Shown piece after piece: positions 7,845-16,244 of a stretch of 64,000 bases of DNA. The stretch is from Streptomyces sp. NBC_01283 (GTDB lineage: Bacteria; Actinomycetota; Actinomycetes; Streptomycetales; Streptomycetaceae). The translations under genes and the position numbers were made by a program. Below the pieces are notes generated by a model that saw nothing but the letters and a program-made list of their open reading frames with translations, was not told where the DNA came from and made no database searches. The stretch spans positions 1,178,001 to 1,242,000 of the forward strand of contig NZ_CP108430.1 in the NCBI RefSeq assembly GCF_041435335.1. The letters are read 5' to 3'. Numbering within the stretch: position 1 is the first letter of the stretch; each line of letters begins with the position of its first letter.

Positions 7845-10003
7845 GGCCTTCACCCACGGCCGACGTGGGCACGGTGACGGGCATGGGCGAGGCCAAGGCC
7901 AAGGCCACGAGCATCGAGGGTGAGCTCCTGTTACGCGTCCTGAGCGCGCTCCTGCGCGAGGACGTGGTGGGGTGGCGCACCCAGAGCGAGACGGTGCGAC
8001 TGCCGGACGGCTTGTGGCTGAGGCTGCCTGTGGCACCGGGTCGGGGGGCGTCCGCGGAAGGGAATGGCGCCGGGATCCCCGCACCACGGCCCGGTGCGGA
8101 CACCGGTGGAAGCGACGAAGGCAGCCTGCCGCATACGTCCGGCGGTGCCTCCACGCAGGAGGAAGCCGCCTCCAGCGACGCCGCCCACCGGCGCCCCGTC
8201 GACAACAGTGGGAGCCATGGGCGCGAGCAGCCTGCGCGGACGCCCGCGGGGGCGACGCCCCGTGGCTCGGCGGAGAGGGACGCCGTCGCGATCCCCGCGC
8301 CACGGCCAGGTGCGGACGTGCGTGGTGGCGGCACGCAAACCGAGGCCGGTGGCAGGTCCGACCGCGCCGTGCGCCGGCCCGGCGGTGATGCCTTGCTCAT
8401 GCCCGTCCGTGCGGACGGCTATCAAGCCGCGTACGCCGCCCGGCTTCCCTTCATCCGGCGTGAGTCCGACGGGCGTGAGCTCCGTGACGCGGGCAGTGTG
8501 CTGTCCGCTCTGCGTGGGCTCGCCGCCCCGGTCGACCGGGGCGGGTTCGATGCCTTCGCCGTGGAGTGTGCGCAGGCGCTCGACGCCATGCGGCTGCATG
8601 ACAGGACGAGGGGTGAGGTGGGCGCCCTGCTCACCGGGCGGTACGGGGAGGATCCCGCCGCGTGGCGTGGGCTCGGGGGCGGGCTCGGCTTCGACACGCT
8701 CGCCGCGCGCGCGGATCATCCCGTGTACCCGACCTCGCGCGGCCGTTCCGGGCTGGACGTCACGCAACTGCGCTCGTACGCGCCCGAGTTCCACCCCACC
8801 TTCGCCCTGCGGTGGCTCGCCCTGCCCCGCGATGCCGTCACGGTCGGCGGCGGCTCCACCGCCTGGTTGTCCCCGCGTGCCGCCGGCGTTCCCGAGCTCG
8901 ACGGAAGCCATCTCCTCCTGCCCGTGCACCCCTTGACCGCGGACGGCCCCCTGCGGGACGCGCTGCGGGCAGCGGGGCTCCACGAGCGGGCCCGGCTCAT
9001 CACAGGGCCCGGACCCGACGTCGTACCGACCCTGTCGATGCGTACCGTCGCCCTCGCCTCCGACCCCGCCCAGCACCTCAAGCTCCCGCTCGCCACCGCC
9101 ACACTGGGCCTGCGCAATCGGCGCACCATCAAACCGGGCACCCTCACCGACGGCGCGGCGGGCCAGCGGCTCGTCGAAGCCGTCATCGGCCGCGAGCCCC
9201 GGTTCCAGGGTGTCGTCCTGCACGCGGACGAGACCCGCTTCGCCCACGCCGGGCACGAGCTCCTCGCCGTGCTCCTGCGTCGCTACCCCGCCGGTCTCGA
9301 CGGCGCCGTCGTCGTGCCGATGGCCGCCCTCATGTGCCCGGCACCCGGTGGCGACAGGCTGCTGGTCGACCACCTCGCCGACCGCTTCTACGGCGGTGAC
9401 CCGCTCGCCCTCCTCGACGCCACGCTCACCCTCCTCTTCGACTGGCAGACCACCCTCTTCGCCTACGGGGTCGCCCTGGAGTCGCATCAGCAGAACATCT
9501 CGCTGGTCCTTGAAAACGGGGACGAAGGCGCGGGCCGAGCGGCGCGCCTGCGGCTTCTCTTCAAGGACAACGACGGGCCCCGCGTCAACCTCGCCCGGCT
9601 GCGTGACGCGATGGGGCAACAGGCACCGTCACCGGACGAGTTCGACGACTCGCGGATCTTCGTCGACGGGGACCGGCCCGTACTCGACCTCTTCACCACC
9701 ATCACCCTCCACCTCTGCGCGGGCTCCTACGCCTTCGGGCTCGCCCGGCACGGCCACGCCCCGCTGGAGCGGCTGCTCCGGCTCGTGCGCGAGCGGCTCG
9801 CCGAGGCCGTGGAGCGGCTCGACCCGGGGCCGGGCGAGCCGGGCGCACTCCTGCGGGCGCACGTCCTGGACGCGGCGGAGCTGCCCGTGAAGGCGATGGT
9901 CACCGCGGGGACCCTGCTCTCCAAGGAGCGCTCCGGGGCCGCCGACATCAACAAGCACTACACGACAGGGCCCAACTACCTTCGGATGACGGGGAGTTCG
10001 TGA
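7841..10003 (+). CDS. NIS siderophore synthetase (IucA/IucC family) with low-complexity insert
   Basis: Start GTG 7841 gives a GTGA overlap with the ATP-grasp gene and 720 residues; ATG 7883 is an alternative. The IucA/IucC core includes HPVYPTSRGRSG (293-304), HLKLPL (412-417) and the later ESHQQNISL. The C-terminus has the FhuF-like segment ending KAMVTAGTLLSKERSG. These enzymes adenylate a citrate-type carboxylate and condense it with an amine or alcohol. Family members are usually about 580-620 residues; the excess is a Gly/Ala/Pro/Arg-rich insert at about residues 67-185, absent from the fold. Codon 31 (7931-7933) is TTA, the only TTA I found in any called gene here, implying need for the bldA tRNA. 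It overlaps the MFS gene by GTGA. Confidence 0.93.
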   Translation: MRPSPTADVGTVTGMGEAKAKATSIEGELLLRVLSALLREDVVGWRTQSETVRLPDGLWLRLPVAPGRGASAEGNGAGIPAPRPGADTGGSDEGSLPHTSGGASTQEEAASSDAAHRRPVDNSGSHGREQPARTPAGATPRGSAERDAVAIPAPRPGADVRGGGTQTEAGGRSDRAVRRPGGDALLMPVRADGYQAAYAARLPFIRRESDGRELRDAGSVLSALRGLAAPVDRGGFDAFAVECAQALDAMRLHDRTRGEVGALLTGRYGEDPAAWRGLGGGLGFDTLAARADHPVYPTSRGRSGLDVTQLRSYAPEFHPTFALRWLALPRDAVTVGGGSTAWLSPRAAGVPELDGSHLLLPVHPLTADGPLRDALRAAGLHERARLITGPGPDVVPTLSMRTVALASDPAQHLKLPLATATLGLRNRRTIKPGTLTDGAAGQRLVEAVIGREPRFQGVVLHADETRFAHAGHELLAVLLRRYPAGLDGAVVVPMAALMCPAPGGDRLLVDHLADRFYGGDPLALLDATLTLLFDWQTTLFAYGVALESHQQNISLVLENGDEGAGRAARLRLLFKDNDGPRVNLARLRDAMGQQAPSPDEFDDSRIFVDGDRPVLDLFTTITLHLCAGSYAFGLARHGHAPLERLLRLVRERLAEAVERLDPGPGEPGALLRAHVLDAAELPVKAMVTAGTLLSKERSGAADINKHYTTGPNYLRMTGSS
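8075..8317 (+). repeat. Duplicated 27-bp unit bounding the synthetase insert
   Basis: Positions 8075-8101 and 8291-8317 match at 25 of 27 bases; both encode IPAPRPGAD. They sit near the two ends of the low-complexity insert (8039-8395) of the first NIS synthetase, 216 bp (72 codons) apart and in the same frame. This looks like an in-frame duplication or a repeated element caught in the gene. Confidence 0.85.
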
Positions 10004-11235
10004 TGGCTGCCACCGCATCGTCGGCGCACGTGCTTACGGAGGAGCCGACCATGGGCGCGGGACTCGGCCGACGCCAGGTGCATGCCGTCGCCGCCTGCTA
10101 CTTCGTCGCGTCGTTCGCCGCCCTCGGCCTTCCCCCGTATCTCACCCAGATCCTCCCGGAGTTGGGAGATGCCAGCGCCCGCTGGGCCGGGCTGCTGTAT
10201 GTCGTCCCGACCGTGTTCGGCGCGCTCGGCGCGCCCCTGTGGGGCCGCGCCGCCGACCGCTTCGGGCGAAAACGGCTGCTCCTGCGGGCGCAACTCGGCC
10301 TCGCCGTCTCCTTCTTGCTCGCCGGGTGGGCCGAGTCGTTCGCCGCGTTCGTCACGGCCCTGGTGCTGCAGGGCGTGCTGGGCGGCACGTTCGCCGCGTC
10401 CAACGGTTATCTCGCCGCCGCGCTCACCGGTTCGGGCCTGTCCAGGGCACTCACCTTGATGCAGGGTGCCGCGCGGGCGGCGCTCGTCCTGGCGCCGATC
10501 GTCGTCGGATCGCTGTCCCCCTGGGTCTCGCCGCACCGCCAGTACGCCCTGCTCGCCGTCCTGCCCCTGGCCGCCGCCGCGATGCTCGCCGCCCTACCGG
10601 AGCCCAGGGCGGAACTGCCGGACGCCACCGAAGCGGCCGATGGGCCCACGGCCACCGCACCGCTCGCCCCTCTCAGGGCGCTCTACGCCTTCGAGTTCGC
10701 CTTCGTCTTCTCCACCGTCATCTCCTTCCCGTACCTGATCGCGCTGGTCGAGGACCGAATACCCGGCGTCTCACCGGTCGTGTCCGGCGTGCTGTTCGCC
10801 CTGCCGCACCTGTGCTACCTCCTCTTCGCGCTGCGGGTGCACCAGGTCGTCGAACGCCGACCCATGCAGGGGATCGCCGCCGGGTTCGGTCTGGTCGCGC
10901 TCGGTCTCGCCGGGCACGGCGCCGCCGATTCGCTCGCCGCCTTCACCGGCGTGCGGCTGCTCCTCGGCGCGGGCCTCACGCTCGGCCTGGTCAGCCTGTC
11001 CGTACTGGCCGCCGCGTGCGCCCACGGCCGACCGCCCGGCGGGATGTTCGGCACGCTCGAGCTCGTCTCCAAAGGGGGCGCGGTCGCCGCCGGTCTCGCG
11101 GCAGCGGCCGGCAACAGCCTGCTCGGCCTGTCCGCGCCCCTCCTCACCGGCACCGCGATCGCCCTGCTCGCCCTGGCCGCCGCCACCCTTCCCGCCCTGT
11201 TCCGCCGCTCGCCCCGCATCCGCTGGAGCCGTTGA
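10000..11235 (+). CDS. MFS transporter, probable siderophore exporter
   Basis: A 411-residue major facilitator protein with about 12 membrane helices and the DHA1-type loop RAADRFGRKR after helix 2. Position is the best guide to function: it sits between two NIS synthetase genes with 4-bp (GTGA) and 1-bp (TGATG) overlaps, like the SfaA and SbnD exporters of staphyloferrin loci. It most likely exports the finished apo-siderophore across the cytoplasmic membrane by proton antiport (inference). The start may be GTG 10000 or the adjacent ATG 10003; both give the same protein apart from one residue. Confidence 0.88.
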   Translation: MMAATASSAHVLTEEPTMGAGLGRRQVHAVAACYFVASFAALGLPPYLTQILPELGDASARWAGLLYVVPTVFGALGAPLWGRAADRFGRKRLLLRAQLGLAVSFLLAGWAESFAAFVTALVLQGVLGGTFAASNGYLAAALTGSGLSRALTLMQGAARAALVLAPIVVGSLSPWVSPHRQYALLAVLPLAAAAMLAALPEPRAELPDATEAADGPTATAPLAPLRALYAFEFAFVFSTVISFPYLIALVEDRIPGVSPVVSGVLFALPHLCYLLFALRVHQVVERRPMQGIAAGFGLVALGLAGHGAADSLAAFTGVRLLLGAGLTLGLVSLSVLAAACAHGRPPGGMFGTLELVSKGGAVAAGLAAAAGNSLLGLSAPLLTGTAIALLALAAATLPALFRRSPRIRWSR

Positions 11236-13088
11236 TGTCCTTGCCGACCGGCACGTTCGCCGCCCCGTCCGCAACACCCGCCCAGTCCGCCGCCCTCGTC
11301 ACCGGCGCCCCCGTCGCCGGGGCCGCGCCCACTCGCCTGCCCAGCGCCGACCAGGCCGTGACGCACACCCTCCTCAACTGCCTGCTGCGCGAGGTCTCGG
11401 GCCCCGAGCACCAGACCGCCGTCGTCGACGGTGATCTCCTGCTCCGGCTGCCGCGCCGCGGGGTCCTCCTGCGGGTCGCGCTGCGCCGCGCCTCCCTCCT
11501 CGGCGCCCACCGCTTCACCGGCCCGGTGACCGAGCAGCGGGACGGCAGCTGGGTGGAGGTGGAGTGGCCGCGGCTCGCCGAGTACACGCATGCCGAGCTC
11601 TCGCTGCGTACCGGCGTGAGCAACGAGGAGTTCCTGGAGCAGATCGCCTCCAGTCATGAAGGCGTCAGCGCCGCGATCGCAGCCGGATGTTCGGCGCTCT
11701 CCACGGAGCAGGTTCTCGGGGAGAAGGCGTTCAAGGGAGCCGGGACCACCCCGGAGTGGCTCGCGGACTACCTCGCCTCCGAGCAGTCCCTGCTGTTCGG
11801 CCACCGCTTCCACCCCACTCCCAAGGCACGCGGCGGCGACCTCGCCGACTGGTCCGCCTACGCCCCCGAGACCGCGGCGGTCTTCCCGCTGCGCCATCTC
11901 GCCGTACGGGATCACCTCATCGCCGAGGAGTCGGCGCGGCCGGGCGCCACGGACCCTCTCGACCGCCTGGGGACGGTGCCGGACGGCTACCGGCTGCTGC
12001 CGGTGCACCCCTGGCAGTACGACCTGCTGCGGGAGCACCCGGGGCTGCGTGCCGCCCTGGAGCGCGAGGACGTCATCGATCTGGGGGCCGGCGGCTCGCC
12101 CTTCGCGGCGACGGCCTCCGTGCGCACGCTGTACGACGGTGACACCTTCCTGAAGTTCAGCCTGAACGTCCGCATCACCAACTGCCTTCGCAAGAACGCG
12201 AGTTACGAGCTTTCGGGTGCCGTCGCGCTCACCCGCACGCTCGAAGGCGCGCTGGACGGCCTGGCCGCCCGCTTCCCGGGCAGCGCCATGCTCCGCGAGC
12301 CCGCCTACCGCAGCCTGGCACTGGCGGGGCCCGACGGTCACCCCGACCTGGCCCTCCTGGAGGGCTTCGGCGTCATCGTCCGCGAGGGCCTGGCCGGACG
12401 GCTCCTTCCCGGCACGACCCCGCTGCTCGCAGCGGCCGTAGCTGACGAGTACCCGACGGGGCCCGGCCACATCTCCCGCCTCCTCGAAGGCGCGGGTCCG
12501 GAGCGGGCACTCGACTGGTGGCGGACGTATCTCCGGCTCCTGCTGCCGCCGGTGCTCGCCGCGTACTTCGACCACGGCCTGGTGCTCGAACCGCATCTGC
12601 AGAACGTCCTCGTCTGCGTCGACGACGACGGCATGCCCGCGCAGGTGCTCTTCCGCGACCTGGAGGGCACCAAGTTGATCCCCGAGTGCCACGCCGAGAC
12701 CCTGGCGGCGCTCCCGCCCGAGGTCGCGGGGCCCCTGACGTACGACGCGCAGCGCGGCTGGGACCGCGTCGTCTACTGCCTCCTCGTGAACCACGTCGCC
12801 GAGCTGCTCGCCGCACTCGCCGACCTGCACCCGCACACCGAACCCGCGCTCTGGTCCCAAGTCCGCGCCACCCTGCAGGAGTTCGCCGACACGCATGGCT
12901 GCCCGCCCCGGCTCAGCGCCCTGCTCGCCGGAGTGCCGCTGCCCGCCAAGGCCAATCTGCTCACCCGCTGGGAGCGCAAGGCCGACCGGGACGCGGGGTA
13001 CGTCCGTCTCACCTCACCCTTTCCGCTCGCCGAGCACGTACGGGACCTGGGTGCCCGCACCGACGCACCTTGGAGCTCCGCAGGATGA
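11235..13088 (+). CDS. Second NIS siderophore synthetase (IucA/IucC family)
   Basis: A 617-residue NIS synthetase of normal length for the family. The IucA/IucC core shows LLFGHRFHPTPKARGG, LRHLAVRDHLI, LPVHPWQYDLL and TFLKFSLNVRITNCLRKNASYELSG. The C-terminal domain carries LEPHLQNVLV, RDLEGTKL and PAKANLLTRW. ATG 11235 overlaps the exporter stop by one base, and the 3' end overlaps the decarboxylase by ATGA. Two different synthetases plus an ATP-grasp ligase suggest at least two, perhaps three, amide- or ester-forming steps. Which subtype (A, B or C) each synthetase belongs to cannot be settled by eye. Confidence 0.94.
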   Translation: MSLPTGTFAAPSATPAQSAALVTGAPVAGAAPTRLPSADQAVTHTLLNCLLREVSGPEHQTAVVDGDLLLRLPRRGVLLRVALRRASLLGAHRFTGPVTEQRDGSWVEVEWPRLAEYTHAELSLRTGVSNEEFLEQIASSHEGVSAAIAAGCSALSTEQVLGEKAFKGAGTTPEWLADYLASEQSLLFGHRFHPTPKARGGDLADWSAYAPETAAVFPLRHLAVRDHLIAEESARPGATDPLDRLGTVPDGYRLLPVHPWQYDLLREHPGLRAALEREDVIDLGAGGSPFAATASVRTLYDGDTFLKFSLNVRITNCLRKNASYELSGAVALTRTLEGALDGLAARFPGSAMLREPAYRSLALAGPDGHPDLALLEGFGVIVREGLAGRLLPGTTPLLAAAVADEYPTGPGHISRLLEGAGPERALDWWRTYLRLLLPPVLAAYFDHGLVLEPHLQNVLVCVDDDGMPAQVLFRDLEGTKLIPECHAETLAALPPEVAGPLTYDAQRGWDRVVYCLLVNHVAELLAALADLHPHTEPALWSQVRATLQEFADTHGCPPRLSALLAGVPLPAKANLLTRWERKADRDAGYVRLTSPFPLAEHVRDLGARTDAPWSSAG

Positions 13089-14287
13089 CCGCCCCCACCC
13101 CTGCCGTACGTGACCGTGCCCTCGGCCTCGCCACGGAGGAACTGCCCGCCTATCTGTACGACCTGTCGGCGCTGGACGCCCATGCCGTCGCGGTGCGCGC
13201 CGCCCTCCCCCGGCAGGTGCAGCTCTACTACGCCGCCAAGGCCAATCCCGAGCCGGCGATCCTGAGCACGCTCGGCCCGTACGTCGACGGCTACGAGGTC
13301 TCGTCGGGCGGCGAACTCGCCCATGTGGCCAAGGCGGTGGCGGGGCGCCCGCTGGCCTTCGGCGGCCCGGGCAAGACACCGGACGAGATCGCGGCGGCCC
13401 TTGAGCTCGGTGTGGAGCGCTTTCACGTCGAGAGCGGCTACGAGCTGCGAATGCTGGCCTCGATCGCCGCCCGCGTCGTCCCGCACACCCGCGTCGGCGT
13501 CCTGCTCCGGTTCAATCTCGACCTCAACGCCGAGGCCCTGGAGGGCAGTTCCCTCGCGATGGGCGGGCGCCCCACTCCCTTCGGTCTCGACGCGGCCGAC
13601 GCCGACTCGGTGATGGCCCCGCTCACCGACGGCAGCCTCCCCCAGCTGCGTCTGCTCGGCGTGCACGCCCATCTGGCCAGCGGACTCGACGCGCCGCGGC
13701 AGCTCGCGGTCGCCGAGTCCATCGTGACGTGGTCGCAGGAGCTCGCCCGGCGGCACGGCACCGGACTGGCGGAAGTCAATGTCGGTGGCGGCATGAGCGT
13801 GGACTACGCCGACCCGGACGCGCGCTTCGACTGGGCCGCCTACGGCGACGGCCTCGCCCGGCTCTGCGCGGCGCACCCCGGACTGACGCTCCGCATCGAG
13901 CCGGGCCGAGCGCTGACCGCGTACTGCGGCTGGTACGCCACCGAGGTCCTGGACGTGAAGCAGAGCCACGGCGAGGAGTTCGCGGTGGTGCGCGGCGGCA
14001 CCCACCATCTGCGCACCCCCGCCGCCAAGGGCCACGACCAGCCCTGCACCGTGCTCCCGGCGCGCGAGCCGTGGCCGCATCCCTGGCCCCGGTCCGAGGC
14101 ACGGCGGGACCGGGTGACGTTCGCGGGGCAGCTGTGCACCCCGAAGGACGTGCTGGCCCGGCAGGTTCCGGTGGCGGGGCTGCGGGCCGGGGACCGGGTG
14201 GTGTTCGCGATGGCGGGTGCGTACGCGTGGAACATCTCGCACCACGACTTCCTCATGCACCCCAGGCCCGGCTTCCACTTCCTCTGA
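13085..14287 (+). CDS. PLP-dependent decarboxylase (LysA/SbnH-like), siderophore biosynthesis
   Basis: A 400-residue fold-type III decarboxylase of the diaminopimelate/ornithine decarboxylase family. The PLP lysine is Lys52 in YYAAKANPEP. SSGGELAHV, HAHLASGLD, NVGGGMSVDY (glycine-rich phosphate loop), RIEPGRALTAYCGWY and the catalytic-Cys region LCTPKDVLA all follow in the expected order. It starts by ATGA overlap with the second synthetase. In staphyloferrin B the homologue SbnH decarboxylates a citryl-diaminopropionate intermediate; a similar tailoring role on a citryl-amino acid is more likely here than lysine synthesis (inference from context). It is the last gene of the operon. Confidence 0.9.
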   Translation: MTAPTPAVRDRALGLATEELPAYLYDLSALDAHAVAVRAALPRQVQLYYAAKANPEPAILSTLGPYVDGYEVSSGGELAHVAKAVAGRPLAFGGPGKTPDEIAAALELGVERFHVESGYELRMLASIAARVVPHTRVGVLLRFNLDLNAEALEGSSLAMGGRPTPFGLDAADADSVMAPLTDGSLPQLRLLGVHAHLASGLDAPRQLAVAESIVTWSQELARRHGTGLAEVNVGGGMSVDYADPDARFDWAAYGDGLARLCAAHPGLTLRIEPGRALTAYCGWYATEVLDVKQSHGEEFAVVRGGTHHLRTPAAKGHDQPCTVLPAREPWPHPWPRSEARRDRVTFAGQLCTPKDVLARQVPVAGLRAGDRVVFAMAGAYAWNISHHDFLMHPRPGFHFL

Positions 14288-14325
14288 GCGCCCGTGCCCC
14301 GCGGCGTGCTCCTCGGACGGCGCGG

Positions 14326-15360
14326 CTAGTACCCCTGGGACCACCGCACGACGTTGCGCAGCGGCTCGCCGCCTGCGAGCCGCTGCCAGTTGTGCAGGAA
14401 CAGGTCGACGATCCGCTGTGTCTCGTCGCGTGAGCCGCCCGCGGTGTGCTGGGTGAGGATCACGTTCGGGCAGCTCCACAGCGGGTGTCCGGCGGGCAGC
14501 GGCTCCTCGCGGGTCACGTCGAGGACCGCGCCGCCGAGCCGGCCGGAGGCGAGGGCGGCGACGAGGGCTTCCTCGTCCGCCAGGGTGCCGCGTCCGGCGT
14601 TCACGAAGACCGCGCCGGGGCGCAGCCGGTCGATGCGCCGCCGGTCGAAGAGGTCCGCGGTCTCGTCCGTGCCCGGCAGCAGTCCCACGACGACGTCGAA
14701 CTCGGGCAGCCTGGCGTCGAGTTCCTCGCGGGTGCTGATGTCGGCGGCACCCCGGGCGAAGTGCGCGACGGAGCAGCCGAACGGCGCGAGGAGTCCGGCG
14801 AGCCGCAGGGCGATGGTTCCCCTGCCCAGGATGAGGACGTTCGCTTCGCTCAGGAGCCGCAGGCCGGGCCGCACGTCCAGCTTCGACCAGGACTCCCCCG
14901 CACGGAGTCCGGCCAGCACGTCGACTCCGCGGCAGAGCGCGAGGATGCCCGCGAGGCAGGTCTCCGCGACCGGGTCGGCGAACAGACCGCCGAGGTTGGT
15001 GACGGTGAGCCGCTGCCCCAGGACCGGCCAGTCGAGGCCCGTATAGCGGTCGATGCCGACGGACGCGAGCTGCAGCCAGCGCAGGTGCGGCGCCCTCTCC
15101 AGCCGGTCCGCCCTCGGGTTGCCGAGCGCGATGTGGGATGCGGCGAGGACGCGTGCGTCGGCCTCGGAGTCGGAGTCCGGTCCGGTGAACCAGACCGGGC
15201 CCGGCGCGGCGGCACGCAGTCGCTCCTGGTCGGCGTCGTCCAGCGCCAGCTCCACATACAGGGCGGCGTCCGGTGGCAGGGCGGCCGGTTCGGAGGCCTT
15301 CGCACCATGTGATGCTTGTGAGGCCTGTGATGCCTGTGGCGCATGTCGTGCACGGACCAT
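14326..15360 (-). CDS. D-isomer-specific 2-hydroxyacid dehydrogenase
   Basis: A 344-residue NAD(P)-dependent dehydrogenase of the D-2-hydroxyacid family. The central Rossmann segment has LILGRGTIALRLA (variant of GxGxxG), followed by VNAGRGTLADEEAL and the late catalytic His in ILTQHTAGGSRDE. Arg and Glu catalytic positions fall in NAGRG and DVTREEPLP. Enzymes of this family reduce 2-oxoacids to D-2-hydroxyacids or do the reverse; the substrate is not predictable. The first 30 residues are a low-complexity Ala/Ser/Gln extension with QAS repeats before the fold. It converges on the siderophore operon, 38 bp away, and is probably independent. A perfect palindrome lies 31 bp upstream of its start. 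Confidence 0.9.
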   Translation of the reverse strand: MVRARHAPQASQASQASHGAKASEPAALPPDAALYVELALDDADQERLRAAAPGPVWFTGPDSDSEADARVLAASHIALGNPRADRLERAPHLRWLQLASVGIDRYTGLDWPVLGQRLTVTNLGGLFADPVAETCLAGILALCRGVDVLAGLRAGESWSKLDVRPGLRLLSEANVLILGRGTIALRLAGLLAPFGCSVAHFARGAADISTREELDARLPEFDVVVGLLPGTDETADLFDRRRIDRLRPGAVFVNAGRGTLADEEALVAALASGRLGGAVLDVTREEPLPAGHPLWSCPNVILTQHTAGGSRDETQRIVDLFLHNWQRLAGGEPLRNVVRWSQGY

Positions 15361-15390
15361 TCCTGATACCCCCGTGGTAAGGAAAGCGCT

Positions 15391-15408
15391 GGTGAACGCG
15401 CGTTCACC
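15391..15408. promoter_or_regulatory. Perfect 18-bp palindrome, candidate operator
   Basis: GGTGAACGCGCGTTCACC is a perfect 18-bp inverted repeat 31 bp upstream of the 2-hydroxyacid dehydrogenase start and just after the 3' end of the DUF2269 gene. Its place and symmetry suit a dimeric repressor of TetR or GntR type; no obvious cognate regulator is adjacent. Confidence 0.55.
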
Positions 15409-15445
15409 GAACTTAGGGCTTTGGTTCCGCGAGGGTCAACAGCGT

Positions 15446-15967
15446 TCAGGCTCCGGTCGTGGAGCCTGGCCGGATGATCATCAGGACAGTGACGGTGGCC
15501 CAGAGCAGATTGAACACCCCTGTATACATGGCGAGTTGGGAACCAGTGCGCTCCCCCACGGCCACCACGCCCGTCCCCTCGGCCAGTTGACCGCGGGTGC
15601 CGCTGTCTCCACCGTCTCCGTCTCCCCCGGTCATCGCGTCCAGCGCCGCCTCCTGACGCGGCAGGACGAGGACGATGAGCACCACGGCCGCCGCCATCGT
15701 GAGGACGATCGAGGCGATCAGCCAAGCGCTGCCGAGCACGCCCAGGCTGCCCGCGGTCACGAACCCGGTGACGGGGACGGCGACGCCGACGAACGCGTAC
15801 ACCGAGCAGATGCGCTGCAGCAGGCGCAGCGAGGCGACGGCCGCCGCGTCATTCGGGTCGGCCTGGGCTCGGCGCAGGGCCGCGGGGAACATGCTGGCGG
15901 CGACGGTGACCGGGCCGACGGCCAGGATCGCGGCCAGCACATGCAGCGTCAGGAAGAACTTGGTCAC
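15446..15967 (-). CDS. DUF2269-family integral membrane protein
   Basis: A 173-residue membrane protein with about four hydrophobic helices. The N-terminus TKFFLTLHVLAAILAVGPVTV followed by ASMFPAALRRA is typical of the DUF2269 family, whose function is unknown. Start GTG 15967 has a GAGGG site; longer in-frame versions run into sequence without homology. A Gly/Asp-rich loop (about residues 118-136) separates the last two helices. It lies upstream of and in the same direction as the 2-hydroxyacid dehydrogenase, but the palindrome between them suggests separate control. Confidence 0.8.
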   Translation of the reverse strand: MTKFFLTLHVLAAILAVGPVTVAASMFPAALRRAQADPNDAAAVASLRLLQRICSVYAFVGVAVPVTGFVTAGSLGVLGSAWLIASIVLTMAAAVVLIVLVLPRQEAALDAMTGGDGDGGDSGTRGQLAEGTGVVAVGERTGSQLAMYTGVFNLLWATVTVLMIIRPGSTTGA

Positions 15968-16244
15968 AGCGGGCCCTCGGGATTCGGAGTGCGAAGAACG
16001 GCGGAGTCGGGCGCGGACGGGCGGAGTCCGGTGGAGTCGGCGGAGGCAGGCGGCTCCCGATCGGGACCCGGTCGCCGAGATTAGCCAGCGTTCCCACCCA
16101 GCGAACAGTGGCATTAGTGACATGCTTCGCAGAGATACCGCCATCGAGCCCCGGGCCAGTACACGCGAAGACGACGAGGTCATCGGGGTCACATCACCTG
16201 CGCACGCGCTTGGCGGGATCACGACTCTGCCGTACGTTGCCGCC

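Noticed and set aside
10815..12896. 693-codon frame opposite the exporter and second NIS synthetase
   Set aside because: Antisense shadow; no recognisable motif, while the plus strand holds family signatures throughout.
13085..14287. LysA for primary lysine biosynthesis
   Set aside because: It overlaps a NIS synthetase gene in a siderophore operon, and no other lysine gene is nearby; an SbnH-like role is more consistent.
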